From Thiotrichaceae bacterium (GTDB taxonomy: Bacteria > Pseudomonadota > Gammaproteobacteria > Thiotrichales > Thiotrichaceae), in the NCBI GenBank assembly GCA_026991755.1, contig JALXAX010000134.1, positions 1 through 48,679 of the forward strand: DNA of 48,679 nt, in the 5' to 3' direction. Below are positions 8,785 to 17,429 of the stretch, one piece after another. Position numbers and translations under genes: made by a program. Below the pieces are notes generated by a model. That model made no database searches. It saw nothing but the letters and a program-made list of their open reading frames with translations, and was not told the origin of the DNA. Numbering within the stretch: position 1 is the stretch's first letter; each line of letters begins with the position of its first letter.

Positions 8785-9147
8785 TTAGTCTAATACTAAA
8801 ATACGGCTATTAGCTTCAATAAAGTCCACTATAAATGACTTAGGACGAGCGCTGCTAAAGCGCTCAACCTCAATACCCTCTTCAAATAACATAATAGTAG
8901 GGAAGCCACGCACCTTGTACTTACCAGCAAGTTTCATATTCTCGCCTTCATCAACTTCAAGCTTAGCTAATAGCACTTTGCCTTGATATTCTTTAATGAT
9001 TTCTTTAAGAATAGGATCAATAAAGAGACAAGGGCTACACCAGTCAGCCCAGAAATCGACGAGCACAGGTGTTTGATGAGAAGCTTTTAATACTTTTTCT
9101 TCGAAGTCATCGAGATCAATATCGAAGACGTAATTGGATGGAGTCAT
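8785..9147 (-). CDS. Thioredoxin-like protein with WCSPC active site
   Basis: 120 aa thioredoxin fold. The redox site is WCSPC with Cys37 and Cys40 after PVLVDFWAD. The more usual residue is Gly (WCGPC), so the redox potential may differ. KVRGFPTIMLF carries the conserved cis-Pro loop. No signal peptide, so it is cytoplasmic. The ending (SRILVLD) resembles stand-alone thioredoxin-like proteins rather than the longer YbbN type. The gene lies 36 bp after the HExxH protein on the same strand, so the two are probably cotranscribed. A general thiol-disulfide reductase role is likely; partners are unknown. Confidence 0.88.
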   Translation of the reverse strand: MTPSNYVFDIDLDDFEEKVLKASHQTPVLVDFWADWCSPCLFIDPILKEIIKEYQGKVLLAKLEVDEGENMKLAGKYKVRGFPTIMLFEEGIEVERFSSARPKSFIVDFIEANSRILVLD

Positions 9148-9183
9148 AAGGTTTGCTGTCGTGTTGTTGTGGCTATATATCGG

Positions 9184-9729
9184 CTATTGTCGGAGTTGAA
9201 AAGTGGGTTGGCAGTCAGTGTCTATAATATGGTGATCAATGAGCCACTGTTGAGCGTCTTCAGCATCTTTTTCAAACCATTGTTGAGCAGACCCAAGGCG
9301 GAAGGTGTAGCCCCAAATATCCATATCATCCATCATTTTCTGACTGCCCATATTACTGATTTTTGTCGCCAGTATAATTTGTAAATAACAAACAGCGTTC
9401 TCTTCGTCATAGTCGCCACCTGCATCGGTATGTAATCCAGTACGCCTTTGCTCGTCCATGCAAATATAATGGCAGGATTCATGTAACAGAGAGTGAATAG
9501 GGGTGTCACTACGGACGTGTAGCTGATTACCCACTAGCCCTGCTTCGGAGTCGCCCCAGAAGCTACCTGGAATAGCGTTATTATCTGGGTTAAGGCTGAG
9601 TAACAAGTTGTATTTGTGTAATAACGCAGAGATTGAAGAGGTATCAACCTCAGCGATGGTAAGTACGGAATCAGTCACAAGTTTACTATTATTAATGAAG
9701 TTATGGGATCTTTGCACGAAGAGAAGCAA
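9184..9729 (-). CDS. Unknown protein with a HExxH motif, cotranscribed with thioredoxin
   Basis: 181 aa; family not recognised. The central feature is LLHESCHYICMDEQRR, with His83, Glu84 and His87 forming a HExxH zinc-protease-type motif. An acidic stretch (YDEEN, around 107-111) lies about 22-24 residues further on, where a gluzincin-type third ligand would fall. Four Cys residues occur (86, 90, 114 and one near the end). No signal peptide or membrane segment is evident, so a cytoplasmic metallo-enzyme is plausible but unproven. The start is uncertain: the frame opens at a TTG (9729), with GTG alternatives at 9717 and 9678. The 5' end contains TTCGTGCAAAGATCCC, similar to a MITE family A terminus, so the first dozen residues may not be ancestral. 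Confidence 0.65.
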   Translation of the reverse strand: MLLFVQRSHNFINNSKLVTDSVLTIAEVDTSSISALLHKYNLLLSLNPDNNAIPGSFWGDSEAGLVGNQLHVRSDTPIHSLLHESCHYICMDEQRRTGLHTDAGGDYDEENAVCYLQIILATKISNMGSQKMMDDMDIWGYTFRLGSAQQWFEKDAEDAQQWLIDHHIIDTDCQPTFQLRQ

Positions 9730-9756
9730 GGTCTCAGGATGTTAGAGGTGGCTTAA

Positions 9757-9879
9757 GGAAACTCTGATTAAGTCTGATCGGAATTTCTGAGAGATAGCCG
9801 TAGCTATTGGTCACTTTTATAGAGAAAAGCTGGCAGGTTTAGCCTCAGGAAAACGAATCATGAGCTGATCAGAGGTTCC
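9757..9879. mobile_element. MITE family C, 123-bp copy
   Basis: Ends GGAAACTCTGATTAAGTC and, reverse complement, GGAACCTCTGATCAG. The interior keeps GATCGGAATTTCTGAG, the apex ATAGCCGTAGCTAT (9794-9807), TTGGTCACTTTTATAG and GCCTCAGGAAAACGA. It is shorter than the copy at 31775-31938 because one arm of the hairpin is deleted. It sits between the 3' end of the wzc gene and the 5' end of the HExxH gene. No convincing target duplication is seen. Confidence 0.8.
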
Positions 9880-9890
9880 GTAAATAACCC

Positions 9891-12107
9891 TTACTTATCA
9901 AACATATTCAAAACACGAGTATCTTGTATTGAATCGGGGTTCTTTGGCTCATACTGGAAATAACTGTATGCCGCACCGCGTGGTGTTGCCTGGTTCATTA
10001 GCGTGCCTATAACGTTAGCTTTAGCTTGTTTAAGGCGTTTGAGGCTTGCCAAAATCGGTGCTTTTAAGGTTGTTTCGGCATGAATAGTAACCAGCGTCGC
10101 ATCTGCAATATTGCTTAATATAAGTGCATCGGCAAGGCCTAATACCGGTGGTCCATCTATGATAATACGATCATAGTCGAGCGTAGCTTTTTCCATTAGC
10201 TCTTTAATGCGCTTACCTGATAGTAGCTCAACGGGGTCAGGTGGTAGAGGGCCTGATGGTAAGACTTGAAGACCTTGAATAGTAGTTTGTTGAGTGGCTG
10301 ATGGCATATCAATACTACGTGTTAGGTAGTTACTTAGACCTTGTCTATTATCTACTTTTAGTAAGGTATGTACCGATGGGCTACGTAAGTCAGCATCGAT
10401 CAGCAGGACGTTTTCACCTGCTTGAGCGTAGGCAGTCGCAAGGTTTAAAGCGATACTTGTTTTTCCTTCACCCGCTTCAGAGCTGGTAAAGAATAGTGTC
10501 TGAGGTGCACCCGTATCGGTAGAAAAACTTAAGGCTGTACGTAATGAACGTATAGCTTCAGATATATTAGAGCGAGGCTCTTTGATAATTTGCAGAGCAA
10601 TATCAGCACTAGATTGATCTTTATTCTTATGGCTAGGAATCATACCTAGCATAGGCAAGTGGGTGATGCGCTCTAACTCGTCGGCATCTTTTATGCTGTC
10701 ATCCATAAATTCGCGTAGGAAAACGGCTGCTAAGCCGAGTAAAAAACCAATTAAAGTACCAAATATAACGTTAGTTTTAACTTTAGGTTTGTATTTGTTG
10801 TACGGAACACTTGCTGCATCAACAACAGTAATATTATTAGAATCAATACCACTAGCTACACCGACTTCTTTAATGCGCTCTAAAAGGTTTTGGTAAATGG
10901 TTTGATTTGAATTAGCCGTCTGTTTTAAATTGTTAAAGGTTTGCACCTTGCTTTGCATATCTAAGCCAGAATCTTGAAGTGAAAACAAACGTTTCTCAAG
11001 TGCAGCCTCTGTGTTTTTTGCAGTAGCAAGCTTAGTTTCAAGTGACTGTTTGTATAAGTGGGCTTCTGAGCGAATTTTACCGCGAGCTAACTCAACTTTC
11101 CGTCTAAGTTTTTTTGCAGCTCTACTTTTAGAGCCATAACGCTTCTTGGCAGAAGTATAGTCATCTTCTAGAGCAATCAGCTTTTTCTTCAATGATTGCA
11201 TATGCGGAGTGTTCAATGTCATTGAAGGATCAGGGTCATTAGCCGCTGTTGCTAATTGAGCCAGTTCGCTCTCTAGTGAAGCTCTCTCTGCTTGAACCTC
11301 TACAAGCTCATCCGATAATTTGGTGAGAATATGGGTTGATGTGGTTTGATTGTTGCTTAAAGAAATGATTTTGTTTTCACGAGCAAACTTATTTAATGCG
11401 GTCTCAGATTCTGTAGAACGTTTCTTTGCTTTATCCAGTTGAGAAAGCAAGAATTTCTGTGCTGACTCGGTATTTTTAAACTGGCGCTCCAAGTTGGTTT
11501 GAATGAAGGTTTCAGCAATTGTATTAACAATTTTACTAGAAAGCTCAGCATCATTGGATTCGTAATGAAGCATAATTAACTGTGAAGTGCTGAGTGGCTC
11601 AACGTACAACCCTTTCAGAAAATTAACTTCAGGAGTAGGGGGGGCTGATCGCAGACCTGACAGAAACCCTTTACTCGATGTGAATTTATCGCGGATATTT
11701 AACTTATCCATGACGGCGTTGGCTAATGTATTGCTTTGCAAAAGCTGGATTTGTGTCTGCCAGTAATCGCGTTCCGAACGACGGCCTTGAGGCTCAACAA
11801 CTACATCAGCGGCTGTTGTAGATTGTCTTTCAATTTGAATGGTCGTGCTGGCACGGTAGATAGGTGTCATCAGCAAAGTGGCAATTAATGAAAGCAACAT
11901 AGCTGCAAGCGTAATAGCACCTAGCAGTTTTTTATGATGCACCACAACATTCCAGAACTCGCGGATATTGAGTCCTTTATTAGGCTCTAGTAGCTGCTCT
12001 GGGTATATATCGTTGAACGAGGAGGTTCCCGATGTGTTTGATTTTAATTCAGTAACGTGACTTGCTGAAGGGGTATCAGCACTTTGTGGTGTCATATTTG
12101 CACTCAT
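9891..12107 (-). CDS. Wzc/GumC-type polysaccharide copolymerase with BY-kinase domain
   Basis: 738 aa inner-membrane protein. A short cytoplasmic N-terminus precedes TM1 (about 61-80). A large periplasmic Wzz region rich in coiled coil follows (200-430), with the usual loop after TM1 (TPIYRASTTIQIERQS), then TM2 (about 446-464). The C-terminal P-loop tyrosine kinase has Walker A EAGEGKTS near 545, Walker A' VLLIDADLRSP and Walker B IIIDGPPVLGLAD. The tail carries a short Tyr cluster (AAYSYFQYEPK), the expected autophosphorylation zone though with few Tyr. The family controls chain length and export of capsule or exopolysaccharide. No glycosyltransferases, Wza or Wzx/Wzy flank it, so it is an orphan here. 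The phosphatase at 4553-5032 is a possible partner. Confidence 0.93.
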   Translation of the reverse strand: MSANMTPQSADTPSASHVTELKSNTSGTSSFNDIYPEQLLEPNKGLNIREFWNVVVHHKKLLGAITLAAMLLSLIATLLMTPIYRASTTIQIERQSTTAADVVVEPQGRRSERDYWQTQIQLLQSNTLANAVMDKLNIRDKFTSSKGFLSGLRSAPPTPEVNFLKGLYVEPLSTSQLIMLHYESNDAELSSKIVNTIAETFIQTNLERQFKNTESAQKFLLSQLDKAKKRSTESETALNKFARENKIISLSNNQTTSTHILTKLSDELVEVQAERASLESELAQLATAANDPDPSMTLNTPHMQSLKKKLIALEDDYTSAKKRYGSKSRAAKKLRRKVELARGKIRSEAHLYKQSLETKLATAKNTEAALEKRLFSLQDSGLDMQSKVQTFNNLKQTANSNQTIYQNLLERIKEVGVASGIDSNNITVVDAASVPYNKYKPKVKTNVIFGTLIGFLLGLAAVFLREFMDDSIKDADELERITHLPMLGMIPSHKNKDQSSADIALQIIKEPRSNISEAIRSLRTALSFSTDTGAPQTLFFTSSEAGEGKTSIALNLATAYAQAGENVLLIDADLRSPSVHTLLKVDNRQGLSNYLTRSIDMPSATQQTTIQGLQVLPSGPLPPDPVELLSGKRIKELMEKATLDYDRIIIDGPPVLGLADALILSNIADATLVTIHAETTLKAPILASLKRLKQAKANVIGTLMNQATPRGAAYSYFQYEPKNPDSIQDTRVLNMFDK

Positions 12108-12435
12108 AGTTTATAGCTTTAGTCTTTTAAATGAGATAGATAAGATTCATTCATCCATGTTATCTAATCTAATGGGATATTTCACATCCAACGGTAATAT
12201 ATAGGACTTTTAGTCCATTTAAGCAAGAACCGACTTAAATCGTTCGTACTTAAAGCAGTTTGTACAGCTGTTTATTACTATATTTTTATACTTCATTTCT
12301 CAATAGCTAATTACAATTTAAGTCGTTTTAAAATAAAGAGTAATTATTAATCTGCTATCAAAGTAGCGCGCGCATACTAGCAATTGCTAGTGTCTATAGC
12401 AAGGTGGGCTTAGATTAGAGGCCTTATATCACAGT
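12108..12435. other. AT-rich intergenic region between wzc and the DUF4360 gene
   Basis: 328 bp without an ORF. The only structure I see is the 16-bp perfect palindrome ACTAGCAATTGCTAGT near 12377-12392, close behind the DUF4360 stop codon. The wzc promoter must lie in the right-hand part of this region (leftward transcription), but no convincing sigma-70 boxes stand out. Confidence 0.4.
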
Positions 12436-13065
12436 CTATTGACAACTACGGTAGCGTAACTGGGTGATGAAGCCTTGTCGTGAGTCAGCTAGTGTCTTTC
12501 CTTTTGCTTCTTTGGCAGCCGTACCATCTGTTTTTATGCGCGTTGAAGTTGTAATGCGTAATGTGGTGTTTTTTCCACAAGCAGACCACACACTAGCAAA
12601 TGAGCTGAGTGAGTCTCTAAAGCTATATCCATTGCTATTGGGGCCATGTAAATCTGTTTTAAAACGACTCCCTCTTCTACCCGAAAAAGAATAAGCATTC
12701 ATAAAACGCGCATGTGATCCAGCGGGTAGAGATACTTTGCCATTATAGTTAGCACTCACTAAAGAAACACTCACGCCCTTAGGGACTTGTATGGGCAGGG
12801 CAATATCACAGGTTTTTCTTAAACTATGCTGGTTACGTCCATGAACCTCAACGACATATTGGTTAAAGTTGATATGCAAAGTAGCGTTGTTTTTATTCAG
12901 GCTCGCAGACACAGAGCCGTTGGGGCACGCACTACCTGAGTAAGCAATACGCCCAAGACTGATGGATGGAACGGTATTGGATGCGTTGAGGGGTGTTAGA
13001 CCCAATACAAAGCTGATACCCAGTAGTAATGAGAAAATTGTTGTATTTTTGATTGCCCTGATCAT
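12436..13065 (-). CDS. Secreted DUF4360-family protein
   Basis: 209 aa. A signal peptide of about 29 residues ends after PLNAS. The mature protein has the DUF4360 pattern: SGSACPNGSVSASL, then FNQYVVEVHG (in place of the usual F.DQYIA), RKTCDIALPIQVPKGVSVSL, the AYSFSGRRGSRF strand, a WSACGK site and a C-terminal LRYRSC. Four mature Cys in conserved places suggest two disulfides, consistent with export. The family is known from fungi, cyanobacteria and scattered bacteria and has no established function. It stands alone, 328 bp from wzc on the same strand. Confidence 0.8.
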   Translation of the reverse strand: MIRAIKNTTIFSLLLGISFVLGLTPLNASNTVPSISLGRIAYSGSACPNGSVSASLNKNNATLHINFNQYVVEVHGRNQHSLRKTCDIALPIQVPKGVSVSLVSANYNGKVSLPAGSHARFMNAYSFSGRRGSRFKTDLHGPNSNGYSFRDSLSSFASVWSACGKNTTLRITTSTRIKTDGTAAKEAKGKTLADSRQGFITQLRYRSCQ

Positions 13066-13339
13066 CGTTTTATCCTTGCGAACTATTAGTTTAAGTTACT
13101 AATAGTGATTAGCGTTATATAACTTGTGATAGAAATGCTCTAAGTCAGTAGCATAATAACTACAACATCTATCTTAGTATATGACGGATTTTATTTATAA
13201 AAGTTCGGTAAATTTTTATATGTTGTAAAAAGTAGACAATATAAGTTGTTGATGAAGAGGTCAAACATAAAGTGCTTCATTAGTCAGGAGAAGTAAATGA
13301 GTGGCATGACTAGAGGTGCCGTAAGGTTAATAAACTGAG
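13066..13339. other. Intergenic region left of the gltX palindromic element
   Basis: AT-rich and without ORFs or clear repeats. It contains the start regions of two divergent genes, the DUF4360 gene to the left and gltX to the right. Any gltX promoter here would be separated from gltX by the 171-bp palindromic element. Confidence 0.3.
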
Positions 13340-13510
13340 TATTACCTGAACCCGTGACTTCACTACGGCATAGGGAATAAGATATTGATTCATCGCGGGT
13401 TTAAAAAATACCTGCTTAACGAAGGGTGAAGCTAAGATTTTTTAAAATCCCGTGCTAAACCAATCTCTTACCCCCTATTATCCGCATTGAAGTCACGGAT
13501 TAAGGTATTA
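13340..13510. mobile_element. 171-bp long-palindrome element upstream of gltX
   Basis: The two halves are imperfect reverse complements over about 75 bp each. The left end TATTACCTGAACCCGTGACT matches the inverted right end TAATACCTTAATCCGTGACT, and the pairing continues through CACTACGG/CAATGCGG, ATAGGGAATAAGA/ATAGGGGGTAAGA and CGGGTTTAAAAAAT/CGGGATTTTAAAAAAT. No ORF. It would fold into one long hairpin as DNA or RNA. It ends 64 bp before the gltX ATG. It is unlike families A-D, with no AATAGC apex. Probably a MITE or REP-type unit. Confidence 0.75.
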
Positions 13511-13574
13511 GACTTTGTTTTAAAGATAGCGCAATGTTAATCTGCGCCTTTCCCAATTAGACATCGAAAACGTT

Positions 13575-14981
13575 ATGAAAGTCAGAACTCGTTTTGCCCC
13601 AAGCCCTACTGGTTATCTACATATTGGTGGAGCGCGTACCGCCTTATTCTCATGGCTCTATGCAAAAAAGATGGGTGGGGATTTTATTTTGCGCATAGAA
13701 GATACCGATCGCGAGCGCTCAACCCAAGCCTCAGTAGATGCCATTATGGATGGTATGAAATGGTTGGACTTAGATTTTGATGAAGGCCCCATCTATCAAA
13801 CAGATCGGTTTGACCGTTATAAAGAAGTGATTCAACAGCTATTAGACCAAGGTGATGCCTACCACTGTTACTGTAGTAAAGAAGAATTAGAAACATTAAG
13901 AGATTCACAATGGGCGGCTAAACAAAAACCACGATATGACGCTCGTTGTTTTGGTCGAGAGGACATTCCAGAAGGGATAGAACCTGTAGTTCGTTTTCGC
14001 AACCCACAAGACGGTACTGTGATTTTTGATGACCAAGTACGTGGTCATATCGAAATTAGCAACAACGAGCTGGATGACCTTATCATTGCGCGATCAGATG
14101 GTACGCCAACTTATAACTTAACGGTTGTGGTTGATGATCTTGATATGGAAATAACCCATGTCATTCGTGGTGATGACCACATCAACAATACGCCAAGACA
14201 AATCAACATCATCCGAGCGTTAGGTAAAGAGCCACCTATCTATGCACATGTCCCAATGATTTTAGGAGATGATGGAAAGCGTCTATCGAAACGTCACGGC
14301 GCAGTAGGCGTAATGCAATACCGTGATGATGGTTATTTACCTGATGCGGTTATTAACTACCTGGTGCGCTTGGGCTGGTCACATGGCGATCAAGAAGTCT
14401 TTAGCCGTGAAGAAATGCAACAACTGTTTTTATTAGATGATGTGAATAAATCAGCATCGACCTTCAACACCGAAAAACTACAGTGGTTAAATCAGCACTA
14501 CATCAAAGAAATGCCAGTTGATGAAGTGGCAAAACACTTGCAATGGCATTTTGATGATCAAGACATAGATGTGACTAACGGCCCCGCTACGACTGAAGTG
14601 ATAGACGCTTTAAAAGAACGTGCTAAAACCCTCAAAGAATTAACAGCTTCAGCGCGCTATTTTTATATGGACTTTGATGCTTATGATGAAAAAGCGGAAA
14701 AAAAGCAATTTAAAGAGCCAACAGTAGCTATATTACAAGCGCTTTACGATGGTTTAAGCGAAGTCAACGAGTGGGATTTAGAGCCGATACATGCAGTGAT
14801 TGTACAAACCTGTGAAGACTTGGATCTGAAGCTCGGAAAAGTAGGGCCACCTTTGCGTGTAGCGGTAACAGGCACAGCCATGTCGCCCTCTTTGGATGTG
14901 ACGTTAAAACTTATTGGTAAAGAGCGCTCTTTACGCAGAATCAACAATGCAATAGCTTATTTGAAAGACAAGTTTGCTTAG
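13575..14981 (+). CDS. gltX: Glutamyl-tRNA synthetase
   Basis: 468 aa class I aminoacyl-tRNA synthetase. The HIGH signature is in [13 protein letters not shown] (9-21), the KMSKS equivalent is KRLSKRHG near 235-242, and [15 protein letters not shown] lies between them. The Zn-binding segment [11 protein letters not shown] with a later RCFG resembles the proteobacterial GluRS zinc site. It charges tRNA-Glu for translation and tetrapyrrole synthesis. Monocistronic, and convergent with dinB. The region just upstream holds a long palindromic element, leaving about 64 bp for its own promoter. Identification is certain. Confidence 0.97.
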   Translation: MKVRTRFAPSPTGYLHIGGARTALFSWLYAKKMGGDFILRIEDTDRERSTQASVDAIMDGMKWLDLDFDEGPIYQTDRFDRYKEVIQQLLDQGDAYHCYCSKEELETLRDSQWAAKQKPRYDARCFGREDIPEGIEPVVRFRNPQDGTVIFDDQVRGHIEISNNELDDLIIARSDGTPTYNLTVVVDDLDMEITHVIRGDDHINNTPRQINIIRALGKEPPIYAHVPMILGDDGKRLSKRHGAVGVMQYRDDGYLPDAVINYLVRLGWSHGDQEVFSREEMQQLFLLDDVNKSASTFNTEKLQWLNQHYIKEMPVDEVAKHLQWHFDDQDIDVTNGPATTEVIDALKERAKTLKELTASARYFYMDFDAYDEKAEKKQFKEPTVAILQALYDGLSEVNEWDLEPIHAVIVQTCEDLDLKLGKVGPPLRVAVTGTAMSPSLDVTLKLIGKERSLRRINNAIAYLKDKFA

Positions 14982-14994
14982 ACGCTACTTAACT

Positions 14995-15104
14995 TCCCCC
15001 TTTGAAAAGGGGGATTGAGGGGGATTTGCGGATGTCATCTGATAGAAAAATTCAATTTATATATTGATCTTAATCTCCCCCAACCCCTCTTCAAAAAGAG
15101 GGGA
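14995..15104. repeat. Inverted-repeat unit with a hairpin at each end, between gltX and dinB
   Basis: The left end CCCCCTTTGAAAAGGGGG and the right end CCCCTCTTCAAAAAGAGGGG are each self-complementary hairpins. Together they form an imperfect terminal inverted repeat (GGGGGATT outside left, AATCTCCCCC outside right). The middle is AT-rich with no ORF. This type of unit is common in bacterial intergenic regions. Lying between convergent genes, it could serve as a bidirectional transcription barrier, though neither hairpin has a T-tract. Confidence 0.7.
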
Positions 15105-15172
15105 GCATGTACGGAAACACTTTAGATTATTTACTCTAAATCAACGCCTTTCTAGACCCTTCTAGCATGTAA

Positions 15173-16276
15173 TCAAAACCCATCAAACTCTAACTGCTCA
15201 GGCGAGTCAGGTGGATTAAACTGCAACCCTAACCCAATAAGCCGTACAGGACGTTTTCCCCGTTGCCAAGCTTGTTTACACAGTAGCTGGTAACTTGATA
15301 AGCAAGGGTGTGTACCTGGGATTTGTAGAGTCGTTGTCTCAAAATCATCAAAGCGAATCTTTATAAACAAAGTTTTGGTGATCAAACGTTGCCGTTGTTG
15401 AGCGTGTTGCAGCCTTACTAATAACTCGTTATAAATCGTCGGTAGTTTATTTAGGCAACTCTCTAAATCAGGTAAATCATGAGCAAAAGTATCTTCAACG
15501 CTGAGTGATTTTCTGATTCTGTGATTGCTGACAGGGCGATGATCAATACCTCGGCAATATTCATAAAGCCTCGCTCCAAACTTACCAAAATGTTGTCTTA
15601 ACCTACTTGCACTTAATGCCTGTAAGTCGGCACAAGTCATTAGGTTTAAGCTATGCATACGTTTAACGGTGACTTTACCGACTCCTGAAATAGCACTCAC
15701 AGGTAGCGCTTTAACAAAGGATTCAACCTCATCAGGAGTTATGACTTTTTGCCCGTTAGGTTTATTCCAGTCACTAGCAACTTTAGCCAAGAATTTGTTA
15801 GGAGCGACACCCGCAGAAGCAGTTAAGGCCTGAGCGGTAAATATACGTTCTCGAATCTCTTGCGCCATCAAAGTAGCACTGTTATTACAACGACTCACTG
15901 CTGAAACATCAAGATAAGCTTCATCCAGTGATAAGGGTTCTACAAGATCAGTATATTCATGAAAGATGGCTTGAATAGCACTTGAAGCTTGTTTATAAGC
16001 CTCCATTCGCACAGGCACGACAATCAGTGCGGGGCATTTGCGTAAAGCTTTCGAGATAGGCATGGCAGAATGCACACCAAACTCGCGAGCCTCATAAGAG
16101 CAGGTAGCTACTACACCTCTAGAATTGACCGCGCCACCCACCGCAATGGGTTTGCCTTTTAACTGTGGATTGTCACGCACCTCAACCGCAGCGAAAAAGC
16201 TGTCCATATCCACATGGATAATTTTCCGAAGAAATGAACCAGTGGGTTGAAGAGAGGAGGGTGAGTCAGTGGACAC
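15173..16276 (-). CDS. dinB: DNA polymerase IV (DinB), Y-family
   Basis: 367 aa translesion polymerase. The first catalytic Asp is in IIHVDMDSFFAAVEV (19-33). The second pair is Asp-Glu of SLDEAYLDVS, near 115-124. The helix-hairpin-helix SGVGKVTVKRM and C-terminal little-finger domain are complete. A basic, short C-terminus without the usual beta-clamp QLxLF peptide ends PEQLEFDGF, where QLEF may serve that role. The start is a GTG overlapping the end of hslO by 11 bp with a poorly spaced AGGA, so translation is probably coupled to hslO. No SOS box was recognised near hslO. Transcribed toward gltX. Confidence 0.95.
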   Translation of the reverse strand: MSTDSPSSLQPTGSFLRKIIHVDMDSFFAAVEVRDNPQLKGKPIAVGGAVNSRGVVATCSYEAREFGVHSAMPISKALRKCPALIVVPVRMEAYKQASSAIQAIFHEYTDLVEPLSLDEAYLDVSAVSRCNNSATLMAQEIRERIFTAQALTASAGVAPNKFLAKVASDWNKPNGQKVITPDEVESFVKALPVSAISGVGKVTVKRMHSLNLMTCADLQALSASRLRQHFGKFGARLYEYCRGIDHRPVSNHRIRKSLSVEDTFAHDLPDLESCLNKLPTIYNELLVRLQHAQQRQRLITKTLFIKIRFDDFETTTLQIPGTHPCLSSYQLLCKQAWQRGKRPVRLIGLGLQFNPPDSPEQLEFDGF

Positions 16277-17198
16277 TTCCTAGCCCAGCATTGCTTAGTC
16301 CTGAGAATATACGCGTGATATCAATACTATCTAGCTCATACAGCTGATTGCAAAACTGACAACTGATGCTGATTTTTCCTTGTTCTTGCAATACAGAAGC
16401 GGCTTCAGCCTCACCTAAAGAATAAATAGTATCCTCTATTTTCTGCTGAGAGCAGCTACAGGCAAAATGAACAGGTTCTGCTTCATAAAGAGACCGATCT
16501 TCTTGATGATATAAACGATGTAAAATGTCCTCTACACCTAGCTCTAGTAGCTCTGTATCGGTTAATGTTTGTGCTAGCGTAAGGGCATGGTTCCAACCTT
16601 CTGCATCGTCTTCAGCGGGTAAGGTCTGTAGCATAAAGCCAGCAACACTTGAATCGCCTGTTGAGAGCTGGAAGTAGGTGGGCAACTGCTCTGACTGTTG
16701 AAAATAAGCAGCTAACGTATCAGCAAGGCTATCGCCTTCTAATGCGATAATACTTTGGTAGCGCTCTGTCTGATTATCGTTAGCATCTTGCTCAACGGTA
16801 ATAACCAAAGTACCTGGAGCATTCTCTTGAGTTTTGTTTCGAGTTTTATTTTGAGAATTGCTGTGGGTACCCTTTAACAAATCGCTATAACTAGCGTCAT
16901 CATCAATATCAACACTCTCATCCCATTGCGCCATAGCACGAATAGAACCATCTGATGTAGCCTGTACCACGAGCATATTAACGGGGTGAGTATCATTAAC
17001 CTGCAACGTCAAAGAGCCTTTAAACTTAAGCGAGGCTGATAACAACGTAATAGCCACGGTCGCTTCACCTAAAAGACGCTGCACAGCTTTGGGATAAGCC
17101 GTTGTATTAGTAATCTGTTGCCATGCGGTATCGAGTTTTACCCACTCGCCACGGACGTGAAGTTCTTCTAAAAGGAAACGGTGTAAGTTGTCAGACAT
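16266..17198 (-). CDS. hslO: Redox-regulated chaperone Hsp33
   Basis: 310 aa. The C-terminal redox switch is intact: Cys247 and Cys249 (CSC) with Cys280 and Cys283 (CQFC) form the zinc site that is lost on oxidation, activating the holdase. The N-terminal domain has RWEL-type entry (HVRGEWVKLDTAWQ) and a GSLTLQVND strand. A slightly long acidic/Asn-rich insert around 113-125 (GTHSNSQNKTRNKTQ) is not in E. coli Hsp33 and is probably a loop. It is the first gene of a pair with dinB. The two share an 11-bp overlap, giving an operon for oxidative and DNA damage tolerance. Divergent from the unknown 17.4-22.6 kb module. Confidence 0.95.
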   Translation of the reverse strand: MSDNLHRFLLEELHVRGEWVKLDTAWQQITNTTAYPKAVQRLLGEATVAITLLSASLKFKGSLTLQVNDTHPVNMLVVQATSDGSIRAMAQWDESVDIDDDASYSDLLKGTHSNSQNKTRNKTQENAPGTLVITVEQDANDNQTERYQSIIALEGDSLADTLAAYFQQSEQLPTYFQLSTGDSSVAGFMLQTLPAEDDAEGWNHALTLAQTLTDTELLELGVEDILHRLYHQEDRSLYEAEPVHFACSCSQQKIEDTIYSLGEAEAASVLQEQGKISISCQFCNQLYELDSIDITRIFSGLSNAGLGSVH

Positions 17199-17322
17199 AA
17201 AAAAGGTTGAGTCAATATTTAGGGATGTCTATTTTAGCATTATTAATGCATACATCACTATCAAAAGCCTGCTACAAATAGCATAGTGATTGAGTGTTGT
17301 TATGAATATTAATAAACATAGC

Positions 17323-17351
17323 TTGTGAAAAGTATATTCACACCATAAAAT
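17323..17351 (+). promoter_or_regulatory. Candidate sigma-70 promoter with overlapping inverted repeat
   Basis: TTGTGA (17323-17328) and TAAAAT (17346-17351) are separated by 17 bp, a reasonable sigma-70 match (4/6 and 5/6), 78 bp before the 423-aa membrane protein start. The spacer contains an inverted repeat, TGTGAA-N7-TTCACA (17324-17342), that could be an operator. The spacing is wrong for a standard CRP site (TGTGA-N6-TCACA). Confidence 0.4.
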
Positions 17352-17429
17352 CGTTTTGTCATAATCGACTAAGTAAAATATAACTCAAGGACTGAGGCGG
17401 GGATATTCTAGCCATGTGAGGCAGATACT

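Noticed and set aside
17324-17342. CRP binding site
   Set aside because: The half sites TGTGA and TCACA are separated by 9 bases rather than 6, so it does not fit the CRP consensus.
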